A DNA stretch of 5,158 bases, taken from Pseudomonadota bacterium (GTDB taxonomy: Bacteria; Myxococcota; Myxococcia; Myxococcales; Anaeromyxobacteraceae). Position 1 is the first letter of the stretch; each line of letters begins with the position of its first letter. The translations under genes were made by a program, and so were the position numbers. Shown piece by piece: positions 1 through 5,158 of this stretch. The stretch lies in NCBI GenBank assembly GCA_023411405.1, contig JAEYOU010000064.1, forward strand, positions 1 to 5,158, in the 5' to 3' direction. Below the pieces are notes generated by a model that was given only the letters and a program-made list of their open reading frames with translations, was not told the DNA's origin and did not search any database.

Positions 1-614
1 GTGTGCTCGCGGCCGTACTCCGGGACCCAGCGCGTGAGCCCGAGGGCGTCGCCCCGCGGGCGGAGCGCGGCCGCCAGCTCCGCGGCAAGCGTGGTCTTCC
101 CGGTGGACTCCGCGCCGACGACGACGACTCGCCGCGCCAGGCCGGCGCGCACCGGCGCGGCAAGGTGATCCCATGCGGCCGCGGGGTCGCGCCGGACCTG
201 CGTGCCCGACATCGGGACGAGCTGGCGCGCTGGATCCACGGGGACGTGTACGGCGCCGAGCCTGCGGGCGAGCTCCACGCCGTAGCCCTCGGACGTGAAC
301 ACCGCGTCCACCGGGCGCGCCGAGAGCGACCGCGCGCCCTCCACCATGAGCGCGACGTGCGCGCGCCAGACCGCGTCGTCCCCAAGATCGACCGGGTGGT
401 CGTCCACCACCCCCGCGACGCCAACGTTCCCGTCCGACGCGTGCTCCTCCCGGAGCCAGGCGACGCGATCGGCGAGCGGGATCCGCTCCGCGCTGGCGGC
501 CATCACGACGACGCTCACCCGCTCGCATAGCGAGGCGGCGGTGTGGACCAGGAGGTGGTGGCCCGCGTGCGGCGGGTAGAACTTGCCGATGACGAGTCCG
601 TGCGCGGGCCTCAC
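1..614 (-). CDS. nadR: NadR-type bifunctional NMN adenylyltransferase / ribosylnicotinamide kinase (C-terminus outside window)
   Basis: This cytoplasmic NAD-salvage enzyme is expected to phosphorylate nicotinamide riboside to NMN and adenylylate NMN to NAD. Reading the minus strand from the GTG at 614-612 gives 204 codons that stay open to the window edge. Residues 10-20 (GKFYPPHAGHH) are the nucleotidyltransferase ATP-binding loop with its HxGH motif. MSGTQVR (135-141) matches the second conserved motif of NadR adenylyltransferase domains (ISSTQIR-like). The kinase domain follows: a P-loop GAESTGKTT at 167-175 and then WVPEYGRE at 196-203, typical of NadR ribosylnicotinamide kinases. The remaining kinase domain lies to the left of the window. 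The start is supported by the GTGA overlap with the pnuC stop and by GAGGTG five bases upstream (625-620). There is no N-terminal helix-turn-helix as in enterobacterial NadR, so a repressor role is unlikely. The pnuC neighbour strongly supports the assignment. Confidence 0.93.
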   Translation of the reverse strand, partial: MRPAHGLVIGKFYPPHAGHHLLVHTAASLCERVSVVVMAASAERIPLADRVAWLREEHASDGNVGVAGVVDDHPVDLGDDAVWRAHVALMVEGARSLSARPVDAVFTSEGYGVELARRLGAVHVPVDPARQLVPMSGTQVRRDPAAAWDHLAAPVRAGLARRVVVVGAESTGKTTLAAELAAALRPRGDALGLTRWVPEYGREH

Positions 615-1255
615 GCCGACACCTCGCCCGGCGCCGGCGCCTCCGGGCGCACTGCGGCGATCTCGCGCGTCCAGGCGCGCAGGCCGACGAAGCAGAGCAC
701 GAGGAAGACGGCGTAGAGCGCGGCCGTGGGGTAGAGGCGTCGGGCGACGTAGAGCGGCACCGAGATCACGTCCACCGCGATCCAGAGCCACCACGACTCG
801 AGGTGCTTGCGTGCCTGCGCGTACGTTGCCGCGAGGGACAGGCAGAGCACGAGCGCGTCCCAGCGCGGCACCGGAGAGTCCGTGTGCGCCGCGAGCCAGC
901 CGGCGGCGGCCACGGTCCCGAGCGCGGTCGCCGGCAGGAGCACGGCCCACTCCCGGGTGGTCGCGCGGCGCACGGGCACCGCGCGCGCGGCGGGGCGCGC
1001 CCACGACCACCACCCGTACACGCCCAGCACGGCGAACACTCCCTGGAGCACCGCGTCGCCGTACAGCTTCGCCCACCAGAAGAGGAGGAAGAAGAACGCG
1101 TTGTTGAGGAGGCCGACCGGCCAGTTCCAGATGTTCCTGCGGGCGGTGAGCCAGACGCAGGCGATCCCGGTAGCGTCGCCGAGGAGCTCGGCCCCGCTCA
1201 CGGGGCCGACGAGCGGGCGCTGGAGCGCGGCGAGGACGGCGGCGAGGGGGGACAC
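611..1255 (-). CDS. pnuC: PnuC-family nicotinamide riboside transporter
   Basis: A 214-residue inner-membrane protein that should carry nicotinamide riboside across the membrane by facilitated diffusion, with intracellular phosphorylation trapping the substrate. About seven hydrophobic segments are visible (roughly 22-37, 42-60, 67-84, 104-122, 132-147, 153-170, 176-193). Family signatures are WNWPVGLLNN (43-52), LYGDAVLQ (64-71), GVYGWW (78-83) and the aromatic ESWWLWIAVDVISVPLY (153-169). The length is in the usual family range. The start is a GTG 15 bases after the stop of the upstream PilZ-type gene, without a convincing Shine-Dalgarno sequence, so translation may depend on coupling. Its TGA stop overlaps the GTG of nadR. 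Pnu relatives can carry thiamine or riboflavin; the directly following ribosylnicotinamide kinase makes nicotinamide riboside by far the likeliest substrate. The substrate is inferred from context and not from binding-site residues. Confidence 0.93.
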   Translation of the reverse strand: MSPLAAVLAALQRPLVGPVSGAELLGDATGIACVWLTARRNIWNWPVGLLNNAFFFLLFWWAKLYGDAVLQGVFAVLGVYGWWSWARPAARAVPVRRATTREWAVLLPATALGTVAAAGWLAAHTDSPVPRWDALVLCLSLAATYAQARKHLESWWLWIAVDVISVPLYVARRLYPTAALYAVFLVLCFVGLRAWTREIAAVRPEAPAPGEVSA

Positions 1256-1270
1256 CGGTGCGGATGGGGG

Positions 1271-2185
1271 CTACGGCGTGTACGCGATCGGCTGCCGCGC
1301 GAGGATGAACCGCTCGATCGAGTCGATCGCCCAGCCCGGCAGGTTGAACAGGCGCACGCCGCAGCCGGAGGGCTGGCGGCCGGTGGTGGCGCTCTTCTCG
1401 CGCACGAAGGCCACCTCGCCCTCGAGGTCGAGCTTCCGGCCGTCGGCGAGGCCGAGCCGCACTTGCAGCCGCGTCCCCACCGGCGGCGGCATGCCCGTGG
1501 CGATGAAGACGCCGCCCGAGTCCACCCGGCGGGTCGGCCCGATGTAGAAGTTGTGCTCCGAGACGAGGCTCACGTTCACCTCGACGCGGGTGAGGACCGG
1601 CCGCTGCTTGGGCTCGTCCTCGAGCTCCTCGTCGATGAGCGCCATCAGATCCACGGCCTGCCCGCGGGGGCGCGCCGGCGGCGGAGGGTCGGTCGTGAAG
1701 GTGACGGGCGGGGCGATCGGGAGCGGTGGCGGCGGCACGATCGCCGCGGGCACCGGAGGGGAGGGGGGCGCGCCCGGGGCGGCGCCGCCTCCGAGCAGGC
1801 CGGACCCGACGTGGCGCTCCACCACGACCAGCGGCTTCGAGAGGACCTCGTTGCGGGCGAGGGCGCGCTCCGCCCCTGCGACCGCGGCGAGCGGCTCGAC
1901 CACCTCGCGGGACGGCGCGACCATCACCACGCGGACGCCGACGCGCGCCGCGTTGGCGGCGGTGGTCAGGGCGGTGCCCCAGCTCCCGTCGGGCGCCGCG
2001 GGGAGGAGCAGGATGATGACGTGCGGCGCCGCGACCCGGACGAAGGCGTCGAGGTCCCCCGGCCCCGGCAGGCAATAGACCGCGTAGCCTGCACGGTCGA
2101 GGTGCAGGTGCAGGGCGATGGAGACGTCCGCGTCCGAGCCGACCAGCAGAACGCGTGACGCCGGGGCGGCGCCCGCGGGGTTCAC
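1271..2185 (-). CDS. Receiver-like / PilZ two-module protein, probably a motility regulator
   Basis: A 304-residue cytoplasmic protein. Residues about 11-120 have the alternating strand/helix pattern of a response-regulator receiver and keep the KP motif at 117-118. However, the acidic pair after the first strand is replaced (VGSDAD, 15-20) and the phospho-acceptor Asp after the third strand appears to be Leu (IILLLP, 57-62), so it is probably a pseudo-receiver. A Pro/Ala-rich linker (about 135-175) and an acidic patch (EELEDE, 186-191) follow. The C-terminal part (about 195-297) resembles the divergent PilZ domain common in myxobacteria, with RRVDSGGVFI at 219-228, GTRLQVRL at 237-244 and a GCGVRLF strand at 274-280. 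The usual (D/N)xSxxG reads RVDSGG and no clear RxxxR precedes it, so c-di-GMP binding is doubtful. The GTG start overlaps the pilT stop by GTGA, pointing to translational coupling and a shared pilus-related role. The exact function is unknown. Confidence 0.87.
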   Translation of the reverse strand: MNPAGAAPASRVLLVGSDADVSIALHLHLDRAGYAVYCLPGPGDLDAFVRVAAPHVIILLLPAAPDGSWGTALTTAANAARVGVRVVMVAPSREVVEPLAAVAGAERALARNEVLSKPLVVVERHVGSGLLGGGAAPGAPPSPPVPAAIVPPPPLPIAPPVTFTTDPPPPARPRGQAVDLMALIDEELEDEPKQRPVLTRVEVNVSLVSEHNFYIGPTRRVDSGGVFIATGMPPPVGTRLQVRLGLADGRKLDLEGEVAFVREKSATTGRQPSGCGVRLFNLPGWAIDSIERFILARQPIAYTP

Positions 2186-3291
2186 GTCGGCCGGCCCCCC
2201 GTCTCGATCAGGATCCGCCGCTCGAGATCCGCGCGGTTCGTCGCGTTGGCGAGCGCGGTGTCGAGGCCGATCCGCTTCATCTCGTGCAGCCGGTACAGGT
2301 ACTGGTCGAAGCTGTGCATGCCCAGGTCGGCGCCGGCCTGGTCCATGTAGTTCCGCAGCTCGTTGACCTTCCCCTCGCGGATCATCTCGCGCACGGTGGT
2401 CGTCGCGAGGAGCGACTCCACCGCCGGGATGAGGCCGGTCGCGTCGGCGCGCATCAGGAGCCGGAGCGCGACCACCGCCTGGAGGTTGTCGGCCAGGCGG
2501 GTGCGCACCCCGTCCTGCTCGTCCGCGGGGAAGAGCCCCACGACCCGGCCGATCGCCCGCGAGACGTCCGGGGTGTGGAGCGAGGTGATCACGAGGTGGC
2601 CGGTCTCCGCCGCCTTGAGGCAGATGTCGGCGGCCTCGCGGTCACGCAGCTCGCCCACCATGATGATGTCGGGATCCTGCCGGAGCGCGGCCTTGAGCGC
2701 GTCGGTGTAGCTCGCGGTGTCCGAGCCCACCTCGCGCTGGATGACGAGCCCCTTCCCGCCCGAGAAGATGTACTCGATCGGATCCTCCACGGTGACGACG
2801 TGGAGCCGTTCCTGCTGGATGACGTGGTTGATGATGCTGGCGATGGTGGTGGACTTGCCGTTCCCGGTCGCGCCCGTCACCACGATGAGCCCGCGCCTCG
2901 CCTCGGCGATGGTCCGGATGACGGGCGGGAGGTTGAGCGAGTCGAACTCGGCGATCTGGAAGGGGATGGTGCGCATCACCGCGCCCCAGCTCCCGCGCTG
3001 CTTGAAGATGGAGGCGCGGAACCGCGAGACGCCCGGGAGCGAGTAGCTCCGGTCCACCTCGCGGAAGTCGAGCGGCGTGAACCCGGAGCCGGGCGCCTGG
3101 AGGACGAAGTTGGCGATCGCCTCGGTGTCGGCGTGCGTCAACGGCGGGTACTTGGCGGCGAGCAGCTCGCCGAACACCCGGTAGGTCGGCGGGTAGCCGA
3201 CCTCGAAGTGGACGTCGCTCGCCTGCCGCTTCACCGCGAGCTGGAGGAACGAGTGGAACATCTCCTCGCTGAGAGGGCCGTGGCCTTCCAT
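2182..3291 (-). CDS. pilT: PilT-family type IV pilus retraction ATPase (twitching motility)
   Basis: A 369-residue hexameric secretion-type ATPase, expected at the cytoplasmic base of the type IV pilus, where ATP hydrolysis drives pilus disassembly and retraction. The N-terminal domain carries ASDVHFEVGYPPTYRVFGEL (24-43), typical of PilT. The core has Walker A GATGNGKST (140-148, Asn where Ser is common), an Asp box VEDPIE (168-173), Walker B DPDIIMVGELRD (206-217) and a His box TGHLVITSLHT (230-240). TVREMIREGK (299-308) corresponds to the AIRxLIRE motif needed for retraction in PilT proteins. All catalytic motifs look intact. I use the ATG at 3291, but the ATG at residue 11 (3261-3259) would give the N-terminus more typical of the family; neither has a well-spaced ribosome site. 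It heads the four-gene minus-strand block. Because motile bacteria often carry several paralogues (PilT, PilU), the precise subtype is not settled. Confidence 0.94.
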   Translation of the reverse strand: MEGHGPLSEEMFHSFLQLAVKRQASDVHFEVGYPPTYRVFGELLAAKYPPLTHADTEAIANFVLQAPGSGFTPLDFREVDRSYSLPGVSRFRASIFKQRGSWGAVMRTIPFQIAEFDSLNLPPVIRTIAEARRGLIVVTGATGNGKSTTIASIINHVIQQERLHVVTVEDPIEYIFSGGKGLVIQREVGSDTASYTDALKAALRQDPDIIMVGELRDREAADICLKAAETGHLVITSLHTPDVSRAIGRVVGLFPADEQDGVRTRLADNLQAVVALRLLMRADATGLIPAVESLLATTTVREMIREGKVNELRNYMDQAGADLGMHSFDQYLYRLHEMKRIGLDTALANATNRADLERRILIETGGRPT

Positions 3292-3307
3292 GCCCGGAGT
3301 GTACCAG
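3292..3307 (-). promoter_or_regulatory. Candidate sigma-54 -24/-12 promoter element upstream of pilT
   Basis: On the minus strand this reads TGGTACACTCCGGGC, followed at once by A from the annotated ATG. It matches the sigma-54 pattern TGGCAC-N5-TTGCA at TGG-AC and at GCA, with the invariant GG and GC exactly ten bases apart. Transcription would start about 12 bases further on, inside the first codons of the annotated reading frame, so a real promoter would imply translation from the second ATG (3261-3259). Sigma-54 control of pilus genes is established for pilA in Pseudomonas and Myxococcus. A chance match in GC-rich DNA is quite possible. Confidence 0.25.
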
Positions 3308-3375
3308 CGGCCGGGAAAAAGAGGGCAGGGCGCGGCGCCGGGCGGGCGAGGGCGCGCCCACGGGGCCCACGGCCG

Positions 3376-3399
3376 CCCCCGGACCCCGTCGCCCGGGGG
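3376..3399. repeat. Small GC-rich inverted repeat (possible hairpin or operator)
   Basis: CCCCCGG at 3376-3382 and CCGGGGG at 3393-3399 are perfect 7-base inverted repeats around a 10-base loop. The repeat lies about 60 bases ahead of the glycosyltransferase start. There is no following T-run in either direction, so it is not a rho-independent terminator. It could be an operator or a leader hairpin, or simply reflect composition. Confidence 0.25.
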
Positions 3400-3423
3400 A
3401 GGGGCCTGCCGGCATGGCGCAGG

Positions 3424-3452
3424 TGGTCAGGCGAATCACCCCTACCTACGTT
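3424..3452 (+). promoter_or_regulatory. Weak sigma-70-like promoter before the glycosyltransferase gene
   Basis: TGGTCA (3424-3429, four of six matches to TTGACA) and TACGTT (3447-3452, three of six matches to TATAAT) are separated by an ideal 17-base spacer, in the least GC-rich part of the intergenic region. Transcription would start at about the GTG at 3460, giving a leaderless or nearly leaderless message, which fits the lack of a Shine-Dalgarno sequence there. The -10 match is poor, so this is a suggestion only. Confidence 0.22.
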
Positions 3453-3459
3453 CTCAGGC

Positions 3460-4533
3460 GTGCGGATCGCCATGGTGTCGACGCCGTTCGTCGCTGTGCC
3501 ACCGCCGGGCTACGGCGGGACGGAGCTCGTGGTGGACATGCTGACGCGGGCGCTCGAGCGCTCCGGTCACGAGGTCGTGGTGTTCGCCACGGGGAACTCG
3601 CGGGCGCGGAACCTCCGAGCTTGCTTCGCGGAGCCGGTGTGGCCTCCGGAGCCGCGCTCCGAGCTGCTCCACTGCCGGTTCGCGGCGGGCGCGATCCAGG
3701 CCGAGCGGTTCGACGTCGTGCACGCGCACGTGCCGTCGATGCTCGCGTTCGCGGCCGACCTGCGCCCGCCGATGGTCTACACGCTCCACCACGAGGTCAC
3801 GCGCGAGCTCTCGGCGTTCTACCGGCGCGTGGACGGCGTGCGCCACGTCGCGATCTCGGCGCGGCAGGCGGAGCTCTCCGATCCGCCGGCGCGCGACGTC
3901 GTCCACCACGGGCTCGACCCGGAGCTCTACCCCGCGGTCGGCCCCGGCGGCGACGCGGCGTTCTTCCTGGGGCGGCTCTCGCGCGTGAAGGCGCCGGACC
4001 TCGCCATCGAGGCGGCGCGCCGCGCCGGGCTGCCGATCGTCGTCGCGGGCAAGTTCCACGCGATGGACGACGGGCCGGAGTGGCAGGCCGCGCTGAGCGC
4101 GCGGCTCGCCGCGCCGCACGTCCGGTGGATCCGCGAGGCGGATCTGGCGGTGAAGCGGCGCCAGCTCGCGCGGAGCCGGGCCCTGCTCGCCCCGCTGCGC
4201 TGGGAGGAGCCCTTCGGGCTCGTGATGGTCGAGGCGCTCCTCGCCGGCTGCCCGGTGATCGCCTTCCCGCGCGGCGCCGCCCCGGAGATCGTCGAGGACG
4301 GCGTCACCGGGTTCCTCGTCCGGAGCGCCCGGGAGATGGCGGCGGCGCTCCGGCGCGCCGGGGCGCTCGACCGCTCGGCCATCCAGGCACGCGCCCGGGC
4401 GCGGTTCTCCTCGGACCGGATGGCGGAGCGCTACCTCGCGATCTATCGATCCGCCCGGGCGGAGCGGGCCTGGGGTCGCGCCGCCCGGCCCACGATCGCC
4501 GGGGAGAGCGGATGGACGACGCAGGTGCAATGA
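3460..4533 (+). CDS. GT4-type glycosyltransferase (GT-B fold)
   Basis: A 357-residue, apparently cytoplasmic retaining glycosyltransferase that should move a sugar from a nucleotide-sugar donor to an unknown acceptor. The N-terminal half starts MRIAMVSTPFVAVPPPGYGG, with the glycine-rich acceptor-side loop PPPGYGGTE at 14-22, and carries VVHAHVPS (86-93) and TLHHE (108-112), common in GT4 proteins. The C-terminal donor domain begins with FLGRLSRVKAPDLAIEA (169-185) and has the E-x7-E pair EPFGLVMVE (250-258), followed by AGCPVIAFPRGAAPEIVEDG (262-281), the expected donor-binding segment. There is no signal peptide or membrane segment. The frame stays open far upstream, but homology-like sequence begins at the GTG at 3460; an ATG four codons later (3472) is the alternative. 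Neither has a clear ribosome site. The next gene overlaps its 3' end, suggesting the two proteins act in one glycan pathway. The sugar and acceptor cannot be read from sequence. Confidence 0.9.
   Translation: MRIAMVSTPFVAVPPPGYGGTELVVDMLTRALERSGHEVVVFATGNSRARNLRACFAEPVWPPEPRSELLHCRFAAGAIQAERFDVVHAHVPSMLAFAADLRPPMVYTLHHEVTRELSAFYRRVDGVRHVAISARQAELSDPPARDVVHHGLDPELYPAVGPGGDAAFFLGRLSRVKAPDLAIEAARRAGLPIVVAGKFHAMDDGPEWQAALSARLAAPHVRWIREADLAVKRRQLARSRALLAPLRWEEPFGLVMVEALLAGCPVIAFPRGAAPEIVEDGVTGFLVRSAREMAAALRRAGALDRSAIQARARARFSSDRMAERYLAIYRSARAERAWGRAARPTIAGESGWTTQVQ
4501..4506 (+). promoter_or_regulatory. Ribosome binding site that decides the start of the debranching-enzyme-like gene
   Basis: GGGGAG lies five bases before the ATG at 4512, inside the end of the glycosyltransferase gene. 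It is stronger and better placed than the AGGTG before the in-frame ATG at 4530, so 4512 is preferred. The ATG at 4530 forms an ATGA overlap with the upstream stop and remains a credible coupled alternative. Confidence 0.5.
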
Positions 4534-5158
4534 CGGGCGCCTCGCCCGAGGAGCTGCTCGGGTACCTCGATCCCTCGGCCCAGCCCGAGGCGACCGGCGT
4601 CGACAAGCTCGTGCTGAAGCGCGGGAACCTGTTCCTCGTCGCGAACCGCCTGGGCGACGTGGCGCCGGCGGGCGCGCGTGACCTCGGCCTGTTCCTCACC
4701 GACACGCGCCACCTCTCGGCGTGGCGCATGTCGGTGAAGGGCGGGCCGCCGCTCTGCCTGTCGTCGCAGGTCTCGCAGGACTACGTCGCGCAGATCGACT
4801 TCACCGTCACGAGCCTGCACGCGGGCGACCTGCTCGGGGTGGAGCCCGTGAACTACGTCCACCTGCGCCGGGACATGCTCATCGACGACGTCCTCGTCGA
4901 TCGCCTCACCATGTCCAACTTCCAGGGCCGGCGCGTGGAGGGGTGGATCGAGCTCGCCTGGGCGGCCGACTTCGCGGACGTGTTCGAGATCCGCGGCGCG
5001 CGCCGCGAGGCGCGGGGGGTCTATCACGTCCCGCGGGTGGAGGCCGATCGGGTGATCCTCCGCTACGACGGCCTCGACGGCCGCCGGTACGCGACGGAGA
5101 TCCGGATCGAGGGCGCGTCCGGCGGGCGGCACGGTGCCCGCGTCGCCGAGCTCGGGGG
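4512..5158 (+). CDS. Glycogen-debranching-enzyme-like / amylo-alpha-1,6-glucosidase family protein, N-terminal part (truncated by window)
   Basis: The first 215 codons of a longer gene, open to the right edge. The visible part resembles the N-terminal beta-sandwich domain of bacterial glycogen-debranching-type proteins (GDE N-terminal family). KLVLKRGNLFLVANRLGDV (32-50) is the opening strand pair, DLGLFLTDTRHLSAW (57-71) the family hallmark, and VEGWIELAWAADFADVFEIR (142-161) the second characteristic block. The catalytic (alpha/alpha)6 barrel expected further on is outside the window, so activity cannot be judged. By family the protein would act on alpha-linked glucan or a related oligosaccharide. 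No signal peptide is seen, so it is probably cytoplasmic. With the 4512 start it overlaps the glycosyltransferase by 22 bases, and with 4530 by four; either way the two genes look co-translated. The family call is good; the substrate is unknown. Confidence 0.85.
   Translation, partial: MDDAGAMTGASPEELLGYLDPSAQPEATGVDKLVLKRGNLFLVANRLGDVAPAGARDLGLFLTDTRHLSAWRMSVKGGPPLCLSSQVSQDYVAQIDFTVTSLHAGDLLGVEPVNYVHLRRDMLIDDVLVDRLTMSNFQGRRVEGWIELAWAADFADVFEIRGARREARGVYHVPRVEADRVILRYDGLDGRRYATEIRIEGASGGRHGARVAELG

Larger units (their letters stand above)
3292..3459. promoter_or_regulatory. Divergent intergenic region between pilT and the glycosyltransferase gene
   Basis: This 168-base stretch is the only sizeable non-coding DNA in the window and separates the heads of two divergent transcription units, so promoters for both should lie here or just inside the genes. 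It is mostly GC-rich, with a short A-run at 3316-3320, a GGGCGCGCCC palindrome at 3350-3359 and a hairpin-capable repeat at 3376-3399. The last 35 bases before the glycosyltransferase are less GC-rich, as expected near a promoter. I see no tRNA-like structure, riboswitch or small gene that I can support. Confidence 0.6.

Noticed and set aside
803..2158. 451-residue plus-strand open frame antisense to pnuC and the receiver/PilZ gene
   Set aside because: Composition is Arg/Gly/His-rich with no recognisable domain, while the opposite strand encodes well-supported families across the whole stretch.
3309..3325. A-run beside CCGGCCG-like sequence as a rho-independent terminator
   Set aside because: It lies between gene heads, not tails, and there is no stable stem directly before the T-run on the minus strand.
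2155..3459. Long open plus-strand extension in frame with the glycosyltransferase
   Set aside because: It runs antisense to the clear pilT gene and encodes low-complexity Arg/Ala/Gly/Val-rich sequence without motifs. It is a by-product of high GC; the true gene starts at about 3460.
3414..3459. ATG at 3414 preceded by GGAGGGG, as a small leader-peptide gene
   Set aside because: The frame does not stop before the glycosyltransferase; it runs far into that gene in another frame with atypical composition, so no short leader peptide is formed.
3454..4530. 358-residue minus-strand open frame opposite the glycosyltransferase
   Set aside because: Repetitive Arg/Ala/His-rich mirror sequence; the plus strand holds clear GT4 motifs. 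No evidence of overlapping coding.
4443..5132. 229-residue minus-strand open frame opposite the debranching-like gene
   Set aside because: Antisense shadow rich in Val, Arg, Asp and His with no motif; the plus-strand frame has a ribosome site and family signatures.

Overview
The window is very GC-rich, gene-dense bacterial DNA. Strong G/C bias at third codon positions, several GTG starts, and a receiver-like plus myxobacterial-type PilZ protein beside a type IV pilus ATPase suggest a Myxococcota member, possibly Anaeromyxobacter-like. That placement is inferred from gene content and composition, not from a marker gene.

The left two thirds (1-3291) is one minus-strand block of four tightly packed genes, read from right to left: a PilT-family pilus retraction ATPase, a receiver-like/PilZ two-module protein, a PnuC nicotinamide riboside transporter, and a NadR-type NMN adenylyltransferase/ribosylnicotinamide kinase cut off by the left edge. 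PilT/PilZ and PnuC/NadR are each joined by a 4-base GTGA stop/start overlap, and PilZ and PnuC are only 15 bases apart. The arrangement looks like a single transcript. It joins two themes: control of pilus-driven surface motility, and uptake plus phosphorylation/adenylylation of nicotinamide riboside to make NAD.

A 168-base divergent intergenic region (3292-3459) holds whatever promoters serve the two sides. I see a candidate sigma-54 -24/-12 element directly before the annotated pilT ATG, a weak sigma-70-like pair before the plus-strand genes, and a 7-bp GC hairpin. All three are tentative.

The right third (3460-5158) is a plus-strand pair: a complete GT4-type (GT-B fold) glycosyltransferase, overlapped by the start of a glycogen-debranching-enzyme-like/amylo-alpha-1,6-glucosidase family protein that leaves the window. 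Together they suggest synthesis or remodelling of a glucan or other glycoside, substrate unknown.

No RNA genes, mobile elements, CRISPR arrays or convincing rho-independent terminators were seen. The only non-coding stretches are the 168-base divergent region and the 15-base gap. Nothing here is clearly a new system. The most unusual points are the pilT-pilZ-pnuC-nadR linkage and the doubly degenerate receiver/PilZ protein.
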